Below the pieces are notes generated by a model. The model saw only the letters and a list, made by a program, of their open reading frames with translations. It was not told the origin of the DNA and searched no databases. Positions 17,222 to 25,058 of a stretch of DNA of 41,782 nt are shown piece after piece (positions within the stretch are counted from its first letter, which is position 1; each line of letters opens with the position of its first letter). This DNA comes from Blautia sp. (lineage in GTDB: Bacteria; Bacillota; Clostridia; Lachnospirales; Lachnospiraceae): NCBI GenBank assembly GCA_021443885.1, contig JABUSW010000190.1, positions 1 to 41,782 of the forward strand, written 5' to 3'. A program made the translations under genes and the position numbers.

Positions 17222-18085
17222 TTGAAAAAAATTGCGATTGTAAATGATTTATCCGGTATGGGTAAGTGTTCCTTAACAGCTGCCATTCCTGTCATCTCTG
17301 CAATGGGAGTACAGGCATGTCCTCTTCCAACAGCGATTCTAAGCAATCAGACAGATTATGAAACTTATTTTCTGGATGATTATACCAATCGGATGGATCG
17401 CATTATAGACGAGTGGCAAAGGCTGAATTTCAAACCGGATGGGATCTATACAGGATACCTGGCCAATGTTATGCAGTTTGAGAAAGTGCAGCGTATGATA
17501 TCTCTGTTTTCCGATGATAAGACGATAATCGTATGTGATCCCGTTCTTGGTGATGAAGGTGAAACGTATGACATGTATCATGAGGAGCTGCGTTTACAGA
17601 TGTGTCATCTGATCCAAAAAGCAAATCTGATTACACCTAATCTCACCGAAGCTTTGTTGCTGACAGGAGATAAATCTTATATGAAGAAACAGTGGCAAAA
17701 GCTTCAGCATTTGTCAGAAAAAGAATATTTATGCGAAATAGAATTATTAGGATATACTATTCAGAAAGCCTATTCCATCAATTGCATGGTCATTACGGGG
17801 ATTGCTCTTCCCGGCAAACAAATCGGGAATCTGGTTTTTGAACAGGGAATTTCTTATTGGATCAACAGTCCAAAATATGGAGGCAGCTATTCCGGTACCG
17901 GAGATTTGTTTTCTTCTGTCCTGGCTGCAGGTCTGACGAAGGGTTATACGCTGAAGAAATGTGTTGAAACAGCAATTCCCTTTTTGTCAAAAGCAATTGC
18001 AGAAACAATAGCAGAAGGAACCCCTCGAAATGAAGGAATATGCTTCGAACATTATTTACATCTTCTTTATGATGAAATCATTTAA
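17222..18085 (+). CDS. pdxY: Pyridoxal/pyridoxamine kinase (PfkB-type, PdxY-like)
   Basis: A 287-residue kinase of the ribokinase fold that phosphorylates vitamin B6 vitamers. The N terminus KKIAIVNDLSGMGKCSLTAAIPVISAMGVQ is typical of pyridoxal kinases. LITPNLTEALLLTG and the anion-hole/base motif GGSYSGTGDLFSSVLAAGL are present. I chose TTG 17222: the ATG at 17210 directly abuts AAGGAG (17204-17209), which is too close to serve it, while the TTG is 12 bases away and gives a standard N terminus. An ECF-type transporter subunit follows, suggesting uptake and trapping of B6. The AT-rich region before it has no clear promoter. Confidence 0.88.
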   Translation: MKKIAIVNDLSGMGKCSLTAAIPVISAMGVQACPLPTAILSNQTDYETYFLDDYTNRMDRIIDEWQRLNFKPDGIYTGYLANVMQFEKVQRMISLFSDDKTIIVCDPVLGDEGETYDMYHEELRLQMCHLIQKANLITPNLTEALLLTGDKSYMKKQWQKLQHLSEKEYLCEIELLGYTIQKAYSINCMVITGIALPGKQIGNLVFEQGISYWINSPKYGGSYSGTGDLFSSVLAAGLTKGYTLKKCVETAIPFLSKAIAETIAEGTPRNEGICFEHYLHLLYDEII

Positions 18086-18107
18086 GTTTAAGGGAATCAT
18101 AAATAAA

Positions 18108-18662
18108 ATGGCAGAATATCTGAACACAACAAAAAGAACGGCAAAAACGGACCTGAATTCGCATGTCACTTATCGAATGACAACCTGTGCGATGTTTGCA
18201 GGAATCATAACCATATTGACTGCTTATGTCGGTCATATACCAATTGGCGTGAATGGCGCGTATATCCATATGGGAGACGCTCTGATCTATCTGGCAGCCT
18301 CCGTCCTTCCTCCCCCCTATGCATGTCTTGCTGCGGCAATCGGAGGCGGAATGGCAGATCTTCTGACTGCTCCGGTATGGCTGCCCGCAACGCTTCTTAT
18401 CAAACCGTTGCTCTGTATTCCATTTACTTTTAAAACGAACCGTTTCATCTGCCGGCAGAATGCATTCGCCTGTATAACAGCCTTTTTTATTACCGGAATC
18501 GGTTATTATATCATGGAGGGGATTTTATACGGCTTCCAGGCTGCTGCAATTACTTCGATCATCGCCAATGCAATTCAGTCGATCGGCAGCATGATCGTAT
18601 ATCTGCTCCTGGGAACGGCTTTAGACCGTATGAAATTTAAAAACCGGATTCGATTCTGCTAA
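18108..18662 (+). CDS. ECF transporter S component, probable vitamin B6 specificity
   Basis: A protein of about 184 residues with five or six hydrophobic helices. The segment GVNGAYIHMGDALIYLAASVLPPPYACLAAAIGGGMADLL matches the membrane-embedded substrate-binding subunits of energy-coupling factor transporters (H-x-GD motif). The S subunit would bind the vitamin and work with the shared EcfA/A'/T module encoded elsewhere. Position directly after a B6 kinase suggests a PdxU-type role; this is inference from context. The start is uncertain: ATG 18108 (MAEYLN) has AGGG 13 bases upstream, while ATGs at 18069 and 18072 overlap the kinase gene and would add a basic extension. Confidence 0.82.
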   Translation: MAEYLNTTKRTAKTDLNSHVTYRMTTCAMFAGIITILTAYVGHIPIGVNGAYIHMGDALIYLAASVLPPPYACLAAAIGGGMADLLTAPVWLPATLLIKPLLCIPFTFKTNRFICRQNAFACITAFFITGIGYYIMEGILYGFQAAAITSIIANAIQSIGSMIVYLLLGTALDRMKFKNRIRFC

Positions 18663-18691
18663 CTAAGTATTCATGAAAGGGGATCCGTTTT

Positions 18692-18988
18692 ATGCCTCGT
18701 ATATTTAACCCCGTATTCTTTTTGCCTCTGTATTTCAGTGTGCTCAATATCTTTACTTTTCTTTTATTTGGCAGTGATAAAAAGAGAGCCCGCGCCGGGA
18801 AATGGCGGATTTCGGAGGCAACACTGCTATTGTTCGTATTTCTGGGCGGAAGCATAGGCGGTCTGATTGGAATGAAACACTTTCATCACAAAACGAAAAA
18901 GTGGAAATTCCTCGTTGCTGTACCGGCAGCTTTGATACTGCATGCAGTCCTGCTTTTGTTCTTTCTGAAAATGAAAACCGGCATCTGA
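18692..18988 (+). CDS. DUF1294 small membrane protein
   Basis: A 98-residue protein with three hydrophobic segments (about residues 7-25, 43-58 and 72-92). The family signature is visible: DKKRARAGKWRISEATLLL, then GGSIGGLIGMKHFHHKTKKWKF. Function of DUF1294 is unknown. Start ATG 18692 has AAAGGGGA upstream. It follows the ECF subunit by 29 bases and may be co-transcribed with it, but the family is not otherwise tied to vitamin transport. Confidence 0.88.
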   Translation: MPRIFNPVFFLPLYFSVLNIFTFLLFGSDKKRARAGKWRISEATLLLFVFLGGSIGGLIGMKHFHHKTKKWKFLVAVPAALILHAVLLLFFLKMKTGI

Positions 18989-19018
18989 TAATATTGTGTT
19001 TCTTTTAATGTAAAGATA

Positions 19019-19027
19019 TGCTATAAT
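19019..19027 (+). promoter_or_regulatory. Extended -10 promoter of the GGDEF-like gene
   Basis: TG (19019-19020), one base, then TATAAT (19022-19027) form a perfect extended -10 element. The position 17 bases upstream holds TTTCTT, a weak -35. The start codon lies 80 bases downstream. Confidence 0.6.
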
Positions 19028-19107
19028 GAGTCTCTATATAAATGATTGCAGTATCAAAACACATTTCCCACGATGTTTCATAAATAAAAAGAAAAGAGAG
19101 ACTACCA

Positions 19108-20748
19108 ATGTTGAAAATACTAGTTGTAGAATCAATTCATGATATATATACCAAAATCAAAGATGCCTTAAGTTCCGATTACAACATCTATATTGTAAAA
19201 TCATATGAGGACGCTCTTGAATCGATTCGCATCAATAAAGAGGTTCCTTTCTCCATGATCATCATAGATATTGATCAGAAGGAACTGCAAGGAGAACAGC
19301 TTGTGGAAGATATATATCATTCCGGTTTGTCAAAGGAGACCGGTATTATGGTCGTGACTTCCGATGTCAGTTCCCACGATATGGTGAGAATTTGTTCCTA
19401 TGATGTAGATGATTACTGGATCGTCGGCCTTCTGGATGAGACACTGACTCCCAGGATTCGGGGTCTGATCAGAAAATACGATCCACAGGATACGACAGGA
19501 CTGATTCTCAAATGGGGAAAAAATAAGAACAACTTTGTGTTTGACGAATGTATCGGTGCCGCACTTTTCATGGTATACAATGGAAAATCGCTCTATCCGG
19601 TTATTATTAACGATGCTTTTTATAAGGTTTTCGATTATCCCCGCAGAGATAAAAAACTGTTGAGCATTAACCTGCTGGAAGCCATGCCCGATGAATACCT
19701 ACCATCTTATATGAAGGCTGTAAATGCAGCAATCGACAAAGGAGTCGGTGTCTGCCAGATCAGCAATTCCGATACCGGAAAACTCTTTCGGATCACCTTG
19801 CGGCATGTTTCCCATAATGGCGGGGAAGACCTTCTTTTTTGCCTGGCAGATGATATAACAGAGAGTCTGAACGCCTTCCTGAAAGTACAGGCTATCTCCT
19901 CCATACCAGGCACATTGATCTATGATTATGATGTGTTGACGGATCGGCTGATCGCAAACCTGAGCAATGAAAACGAAATGCAGACCATTATAGAGAATGG
20001 TTTTATCAACAGCGGAGAAGTTCCGGAATGGCTTTCCCCACATTCTGTGCGATTGTTTAATGCAGAAATCAGCAAAGCTACAAAGCTGGCCTCCAGCGGC
20101 AGTTTTGATTTCCGGGCCAAAATACATGACACCAAATTCCGCTGGTACAAGGCATATTATCGCAGCATTGCCAACAGCGAAGGTGATGTTTTCCGTGTTG
20201 TTGGAAGGGTAGAAGAGGTAAATGATTATCTTGCGCCTGTTACGCCGGAAGAAAATACAAGTCTGTACGATTCCACAACACGCCTTCTGACTTACCATGC
20301 CTTAAAAGAGTTTATTTCCAAACAGCTGGATGATTACAAAAGTGGTACCATGTTTATGCTGGGCATCGAAGATCTGGATGACCTGAGTTCTGAAGTCGGT
20401 AATGAGATGACCGAAAAGCTGCTTCAGGCGGTAACGAAAGCGATCTGTGAATTGTTCCGGGAAACGGATATCATTGGAAGATTTGGACGGGAAGGATTTA
20501 TTATTTTTCTTCCGGAAGCGTATAGTGAAAGCTTTGCATTGAAAAAGGCAAACGAGATTCTTGCACTGCTGGATCATCGAAAGCATCTTTATGAGAATAC
20601 AGACAAGAATTCGGATGTAAATATCGGAATTGCAATTGAGGATAATAAGGATGTGGAGGTAGGGGAATTACTTCGGTTTGCGAACAATGCCCGCTGGAAG
20701 GCCAAGAACACCCCAGGCCAACGTGTAGCCGTGCATAAAATAATATGA
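19108..20748 (+). CDS. Degenerate receiver-PAS-GGDEF signalling protein
   Basis: A 546-residue cytoplasmic protein. Residues 1-120 resemble a response-regulator receiver (MLKILVVES; phospho-acceptor-like MIIIDIDQ; VVTSD), but the acidic pair after the first strand is ES, and the lysine expected near DDYWIVG is missing. Two PAS-like segments follow, about 150-250 and 262-370. The C-terminal 160 residues fit a GGDEF domain, but the active-site loop reads GREGF (460-464, bases 20485-20499) instead of GG(D/E)EF, so diguanylate cyclase activity is unlikely. An RxxD (RETD) lies exactly five residues before the loop, where the c-di-GMP inhibitory site is found. It has its own promoter and ends in a shared terminator, so it is monocistronic. 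A binding or effector role is my inference. Confidence 0.82.
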   Translation: MLKILVVESIHDIYTKIKDALSSDYNIYIVKSYEDALESIRINKEVPFSMIIIDIDQKELQGEQLVEDIYHSGLSKETGIMVVTSDVSSHDMVRICSYDVDDYWIVGLLDETLTPRIRGLIRKYDPQDTTGLILKWGKNKNNFVFDECIGAALFMVYNGKSLYPVIINDAFYKVFDYPRRDKKLLSINLLEAMPDEYLPSYMKAVNAAIDKGVGVCQISNSDTGKLFRITLRHVSHNGGEDLLFCLADDITESLNAFLKVQAISSIPGTLIYDYDVLTDRLIANLSNENEMQTIIENGFINSGEVPEWLSPHSVRLFNAEISKATKLASSGSFDFRAKIHDTKFRWYKAYYRSIANSEGDVFRVVGRVEEVNDYLAPVTPEENTSLYDSTTRLLTYHALKEFISKQLDDYKSGTMFMLGIEDLDDLSSEVGNEMTEKLLQAVTKAICELFRETDIIGRFGREGFIIFLPEAYSESFALKKANEILALLDHRKHLYENTDKNSDVNIGIAIEDNKDVEVGELLRFANNARWKAKNTPGQRVAVHKII

Positions 20749-20774
20749 TCCATCATTTCGAAAAAAGTGTCGAA

Positions 20775-20806
20775 AAAAAGGAGCAGCGAAACAGCTGCTC
20801 CTTTTT
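20775..20806. terminator. Bidirectional terminator between convergent genes
   Basis: AAAAAGGAGCAGC (20775-20787) and GCTGCTCCTTTTT (20794-20806) form a perfect 13-bp inverted repeat with a GAAACA loop. T-runs follow on both strands, so it can end both the GGDEF-like gene and the recombinase gene, whose stop is at 20819. Confidence 0.88.
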
Positions 20807-20818
20807 CCGTATGTCCGA

Positions 20819-21877
20819 TCAATCCTCACGAAGCCTTACCGCTGCAGCAGCCTGCCGTCTTCGGGCATCATCCAGGGCCGCATAATGCTTCTTAGTGGTA
20901 TTCACATCTTTATGTCCCAGCACATCCGCCACAAGGTAAATATCTCCGGTTTCCTGATACAATGCAGTGCCATATGTACTTCTGAGTTTATGCGGCGTTA
21001 TTTTTTTGGTCGTTGTGATCTGTTGGGAATACTTTTTAACAAGATTCTCCACGGCTTGTACCCCCATTCGACGGCGCTGCGTAGAATAGAAGAGTGCATG
21101 TTCGTGTCCTGCCAGAGGAGTAATACCTGCCCGCACTTCAAGATACTTCTTTAAAGCTTTCTCCACCTCTTCGCCGAAATATACAACCATTTCATTTCCA
21201 CCTTTTCGGGTTACCTTGATTCCGTTATTTTTGAAATCCAGATCTTCAATATCCAGACCTACACATTCCGATACACGAATGCCGGTACCAAGCAGCAGCG
21301 TTACCAGAGCAAGATCACGTTCTTTTGTTTTTTCATAATACATTCGTTTCTGACCGGTAAGATGATCCCCTCCATGCTCGATCAGGTCCAGAAGCATAGC
21401 AGTTTCATCCGCATCCAGACGAATAATGCTTTTCTGATGTACCTTCGGCATTTCCACAAGTACTGTGGGATTGGTTGAGATCATTTCACGTTTGTAATAG
21501 TATGCATAGAAGCTTCTCAGAGCCGAAATTTTGCGTTTTAAGCCACGTTCACCATTTGTTTCATATTTATTGTCGCCTTTGGCATAAACCTTCAGGTATT
21601 CCTGGTATTCCTCGATATCCAGAGCCCTCAGCTGATCTAATACATCCACAGTAAAATCCATCATGGTTTTATTCCGGAATGCAGGATTCTCGTCAAGAAG
21701 AAACTGAAAAAAAATACGAATATCATAAGCATAAGAAATGCGCGTCTTTGTTGTTGTCGTGGCATCTATAGCCCGGAAGAAGTCTTTGCAAAAAGGCGGC
21801 AATGTCTTTAAAACTTCCCGAAGCTTCAGCGTATTATCGATATCTGTCTGTTCATGATATGTGATTCTTTTATCCAT
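20819..21877 (-). CDS. XerS-like tyrosine recombinase
   Basis: A 352-residue tyrosine recombinase. The N-terminal SAM-like core-binding domain covers about residues 1-145. The catalytic domain has the complete set R201 (GTGIRVSE), K225 (VTRKGG), H296 and R299 (TPHKLRST), H322 (LGHKDV) and Y332. Length and motifs (KERDLALVTLLLGTGIRVSECVGL, VENLVKKYS, ITPHKLR) resemble streptococcal XerS, which alone resolves chromosome dimers at difSL, more than the roughly 300-residue XerC/XerD. No att-like repeats, excisionase or phage genes surround it, so a housekeeping role is more likely than an integrase. AGGGGA lies upstream of the ATG at 21877. Confidence 0.88.
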   Translation of the reverse strand: MDKRITYHEQTDIDNTLKLREVLKTLPPFCKDFFRAIDATTTTKTRISYAYDIRIFFQFLLDENPAFRNKTMMDFTVDVLDQLRALDIEEYQEYLKVYAKGDNKYETNGERGLKRKISALRSFYAYYYKREMISTNPTVLVEMPKVHQKSIIRLDADETAMLLDLIEHGGDHLTGQKRMYYEKTKERDLALVTLLLGTGIRVSECVGLDIEDLDFKNNGIKVTRKGGNEMVVYFGEEVEKALKKYLEVRAGITPLAGHEHALFYSTQRRRMGVQAVENLVKKYSQQITTTKKITPHKLRSTYGTALYQETGDIYLVADVLGHKDVNTTKKHYAALDDARRRQAAAAVRLRED

Positions 21878-21982
21878 ATTAATAAATATTCCCCTTGAAC
21901 TTTATATACTCCCTGAATCCCTTCTGATCTATTTGAAAAACTCGGGTTTGTCGTATAGATGCGATCCACCTGAATAAAGCTT

Positions 21983-23278
21983 TCAATATCCTTCCTTATA
22001 GAAAACCTCGGCAGCCTTTATCAAATATACGGTATCTTTCACTCCGGCGGTTTCATAACTGGAATGCATTGCAAGCTGCGGCAGCCCGATATCTACCGAA
22101 CTCATGGATACATGTGTCATGGCAATGTTTCCTAAAGTACTTCCGCCTGCCATGTCCGAACGATTGGAAAAAAACTGAACCGGTACGTTAGCTTTCTCGC
22201 AAATATTCCGGAATCTGGCTATGCTGAGTGCATCACTGGTATATTTTTGTCCTGCATTGGATTTTACAACGATGCCCTGATTCATATAGACACAATTGTT
22301 TTCATCGGTTTTTTCTGTAAAATTCGGATGTACTGCATGGGCATTGTCACAGCTGATCATAAAACTGTTTGCAACTGCCCGGAAATACGTTTCCTGTGTT
22401 TTGCCAAGGCTATGGTTTACTCTCCACAATGTATCATAAAGCATGGTGGATGCCGCACCTTGTTTCGTCACGGATCCGACCTCCTCATTGTCAAAGCATG
22501 CATATACGTTTACCGCACTATCGTTAGAACCCTTGAGAAAACCCTGTAAGGATGCATAAGCACATTGCAGATCATCCAGCTGTGCGCAGGAAAAATACTC
22601 CTGTTCGGCCCCCCATACAGAAGGCTCCATACGATTATAAAGAAACAGATCCATGCCGTATATTTGTTCCGCCTCAATCTGCAGCTCCTGCGCCACCAGC
22701 TTCTTTAAGCTCCCCTTTTCCAGACTTCCGCTTCCGAAAACCGGAAGCATATCCTTCTGTTTGTTGTATGCATGGCCATCATTGACATTTCGATCCATAT
22801 GGATCGCCAGGCTTGGAATCATTACAAGATCCCGATCCAGCTTTACCAGCTTTACAGCCATATTATGATCTTCCTTTACAATGACGCGGCCGGCAACGGA
22901 AAGCGGTCTGTCCAGCCATGAGGCACATAACATACCGCCGTATCCTTCCGTATTCAATTTTGTGTATTGTTTATTGACCTGTATTTCAGCATTTTCCTTT
23001 ATCTTAAAGGATGGGGAATCACTGTGGGAAACGGTCACATGAAAGCCGTAATCCTCCAGCTTCTTCCCCGCCTTAAAAGCAATAATGCTGGAATGATTCC
23101 TGACAACGTAATAACCTTTCCCAGGATCGATTTTCCATGCTTCTGATTCCGGAAGCTGTGAAAAACCATTTTGTTCCAGAATATGACGAATGGTCTGCAC
23201 TGCATGAAAAGCCGTGGGAGAAGCTTTTATAAAGGCTCCCAGTTCTGCTGCTGTCTCTTTGTATACATGATTATCCAA
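21983..23278 (-). CDS. apeB: M18 family aminopeptidase
   Basis: A 431-residue zinc aminopeptidase of the M18 (aspartyl/ApeB-like) family, usually a large cytosolic multimer. Metal-ligand motifs are HVTVSHSDSPSFKIKEN (residues 79-95), CFDNEEVGSVTKQGA and SCDNAHAVHPNF; MAGGSTLGN and GLPQLAMHSSYETAG near the C terminus are also typical. The start is TTG at 23278, with GGAG at about 8 bases. The gene follows the Gfo/Idh oxidoreductase by 16 bases on the same strand, so they are likely co-transcribed. Between its end and xerS are 105 bases in which I see nothing clear. Confidence 0.94.
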   Translation of the reverse strand: MDNHVYKETAAELGAFIKASPTAFHAVQTIRHILEQNGFSQLPESEAWKIDPGKGYYVVRNHSSIIAFKAGKKLEDYGFHVTVSHSDSPSFKIKENAEIQVNKQYTKLNTEGYGGMLCASWLDRPLSVAGRVIVKEDHNMAVKLVKLDRDLVMIPSLAIHMDRNVNDGHAYNKQKDMLPVFGSGSLEKGSLKKLVAQELQIEAEQIYGMDLFLYNRMEPSVWGAEQEYFSCAQLDDLQCAYASLQGFLKGSNDSAVNVYACFDNEEVGSVTKQGAASTMLYDTLWRVNHSLGKTQETYFRAVANSFMISCDNAHAVHPNFTEKTDENNCVYMNQGIVVKSNAGQKYTSDALSIARFRNICEKANVPVQFFSNRSDMAGGSTLGNIAMTHVSMSSVDIGLPQLAMHSSYETAGVKDTVYLIKAAEVFYKEGY

Positions 23279-23294
23279 AATGGTATCTCCGTAA

Positions 23295-24557
23295 CTATAC
23301 AGTTATATCATAGGTGTATAGTTTTCCATTGATCATCTGTTCTCTCACGTAATTAGAAGGAGAATTTGCGATGATCTCATCATAAGTTACGCTTCTGCCC
23401 AACGCATTCGACAGGAACATTCCATCTGTGATAAGAAGCTGATTCAGTGCAAGTTCCGTTGTGTTGATGCGTTCTTCTTCCGAAATCAGCCCCTGCTGAT
23501 ACGCGATCCACATACATTGATTATCATACCGATACATTGCCTTCGGATCTTCTGCAACCTTTGCCATACCCTCCGCATCGCAATTCAGCGGAACATCCGT
23601 TACATGGTCATCAAAGGCTTCATGGAAAACAACTTCCGGCTCGCCCATGAAGCCGGCATCGTCTGTAATGTTTGGACGTGCAAATTTATAGCCCGCCATA
23701 TCGGTTCCTGTTAATTCCATGGCCCCGTCGGTACCGAGAATATATGTCATCATATAGTTTTTCAGATTATTAGCAGAAGTATTCAGATAGTGGAAGGTCG
23801 TTCCGTTTTCAAAACGTACTGTTCCATCAATTGTATCATCTACATCAAAACCGCCTTCAATCGTAACTCTGGACGGATCATGTTTTACAAACTGACCTGC
23901 GAATCCATTGACGCTGGCCACCTTTGGGCATCCAAGGATATATAAGATCTGACCGATCACGTATACGCCAAGGTCAACAGACTGACCGTATCCGGCAACC
24001 TTTTTCGATAAAAATCCCTGCGGAAAATCCGGGAGATCATAACCAGGGCGTCTTCTCTGCAGAAACACCTCAAGATTTACATAATAAGGATTGCCCAGCT
24101 TTCCTGCTTCCATATAAGCTCTTGCTTTTTCTGATTGCGGTGTCATGACAGAGCTCATCTGAATATGCAGCTTACGACCAAGCTTTTCGCTGGCGTCCAG
24201 CATCAATTTGCAATCCGCATAAGTTGACGCAGCCGGTTTTTCGCAATAGACATCATACCCTGCCTTCATACATTCAATGGATACCGGAACATGATAATTC
24301 GTGTGCACACACACATCAATGCAATCTATGTCGTTCCGTTTTAAAAGGTCATGAAAATCAACATAACAATTGACCGGATCGATATTGTATTTAGCTGCCC
24401 ATTCTTTGAGCCTTTCCGGAATCACTTCAGCCACAGCTGCAATCTCAACGCGAAATCCAAGCTGGTCAGCCTGTTCATTGATATGTCTGTAAATCGTCAT
24501 GTGACGATGGGAAATCATTCCCAGTCCAACAATTCCAACTCTTACTGTTCTTGTCAT
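23295..24557 (-). CDS. Gfo/Idh/MocA family NAD(P)-dependent oxidoreductase
   Basis: A 420-residue oxidoreductase. The N-terminal Rossmann fold begins VRVGIVGLGMISHRHM (GxGxxxxxH). YDVYCEKPAASTYADC contains the EKP motif with the conserved lysine. The C-terminal half is the alpha/beta substrate domain, with GYGQSVDLGVYVIGQILYILG. Members oxidise or reduce sugars, inositols or their acids; the substrate cannot be told. AGGAGG lies about 10 bases upstream of the ATG at 24557. No sugar transporter or regulator is nearby; the only partner is the M18 aminopeptidase. Confidence 0.9.
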   Translation of the reverse strand: MTRTVRVGIVGLGMISHRHMTIYRHINEQADQLGFRVEIAAVAEVIPERLKEWAAKYNIDPVNCYVDFHDLLKRNDIDCIDVCVHTNYHVPVSIECMKAGYDVYCEKPAASTYADCKLMLDASEKLGRKLHIQMSSVMTPQSEKARAYMEAGKLGNPYYVNLEVFLQRRRPGYDLPDFPQGFLSKKVAGYGQSVDLGVYVIGQILYILGCPKVASVNGFAGQFVKHDPSRVTIEGGFDVDDTIDGTVRFENGTTFHYLNTSANNLKNYMMTYILGTDGAMELTGTDMAGYKFARPNITDDAGFMGEPEVVFHEAFDDHVTDVPLNCDAEGMAKVAEDPKAMYRYDNQCMWIAYQQGLISEEERINTTELALNQLLITDGMFLSNALGRSVTYDEIIANSPSNYVREQMINGKLYTYDITV

Positions 24558-24581
24558 TATTACAAGTCCTCCTGCATAGTT

Positions 24582-24661
24582 TTATTATCAGTATACTTTT
24601 TATATTGCAATCCTTTTTTCTTTTTAGATAATACCATAAATCCCATAATAAACAAAGTCAA
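24582..24661 (-). promoter_or_regulatory. Possible promoter region of the oxidoreductase/aminopeptidase genes
   Basis: Two candidates lie on the minus strand. TTGACT (24656-24661) with TATGGT (24633-24638) and TTGCAA (24605-24610) with TAATAA (24582-24587) each have a 17-base spacer. Neither is a close consensus pair, and I cannot choose between them. Confidence 0.35.
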
Positions 24662-24686
24662 AAAGTAGATTCTGACACTCCTTGTG

Positions 24687-24695
24687 TGCTATAAT
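24687..24695 (+). promoter_or_regulatory. Extended -10 promoter of the 75-residue orphan
   Basis: TG (24687-24688), one base, then a perfect TATAAT (24690-24695). No good -35 is seen at 17 bases. Transcription would begin inside the inverted repeat at 24696-24717. Confidence 0.6.
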
Positions 24696-24717
24696 CCATG
24701 AATATAATCATTCATGG
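24696..24717. repeat. Perfect inverted repeat directly after a -10 box
   Basis: CCATGAAT (24696-24703) and ATTCATGG (24710-24717) are perfect complements around ATAATC. The repeat starts at the base after TATAAT and ends just before the ribosome binding site AAAGGAAG, so it looks more like an operator at the transcription start than a terminator; no T-run follows. Confidence 0.6.
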
Positions 24718-24735
24718 AAAGGAAGTGTCTCCCTG

Positions 24736-24963
24736 ATGCGAATTGAAAAGTTTAAAATGGAACGCCCCGGTCTTGTGTCTATAGGCCAGCAAGTGGAAAT
24801 TACCGAAATCGAAACCGCCAACTACTCTTACATCATAGAGCCTGCGGTGGCCATGTCCGGCGTATTCAAACCGAACAATCGTATTAAGTCAAAAACCGGC
24901 ATTATCAAAGAGATTCAGGAAACGCCCAGAGGGTATTACGTTCTGGCAGAGTTTGACGAATAA
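24736..24963 (+). CDS. Small conserved-looking protein of unknown function
   Basis: A 75-residue acidic to neutral protein, MRIEKFKMERPGLVSIGQQV onward, without a signal peptide or hydrophobic helix. I do not recognise a family. The pattern of short strands (QVEITEIETANYSYIIEPAVAMSG, TGIIKEIQETPRGYYVLAEF) suggests a small beta-barrel or SH3-like fold. Coding is supported by AAAGGAAG ten bases upstream of ATG 24736, an extended -10 promoter, and a stop followed by intergenic sequence. It stands alone between a divergent and a convergent gene. Confidence 0.7.
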   Translation: MRIEKFKMERPGLVSIGQQVEITEIETANYSYIIEPAVAMSGVFKPNNRIKSKTGIIKEIQETPRGYYVLAEFDE

Positions 24964-25004
24964 TTAAGCATTTTTAACACCAGGATTATATGCATAGCAC
25001 ATAC

Positions 25005-25043
25005 AAAAAGGCTGTTGCTTTCCGGTTCCCCTCGGCAACAGCC
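25005..25043 (-). terminator. Intrinsic terminator of the P-loop protein gene
   Basis: On the minus strand GGCTGTTGC (25035-25043) pairs with GCAACAGCC (25010-25018) and is followed by TTTTT (25005-25009). It lies 15 bases after the stop of the minus-strand gene; the plus-strand gene has no T-run here. Confidence 0.8.
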
Positions 25044-25058
25044 CTATACTCTATTCGA

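Noticed and set aside
20819-21877. Prophage or integrative element suggested by a tyrosine recombinase
   Set aside because: No excisionase, repressor, structural gene, tRNA target or direct repeats were seen, and the neighbours are ordinary chromosomal genes; an Xer role fits better.
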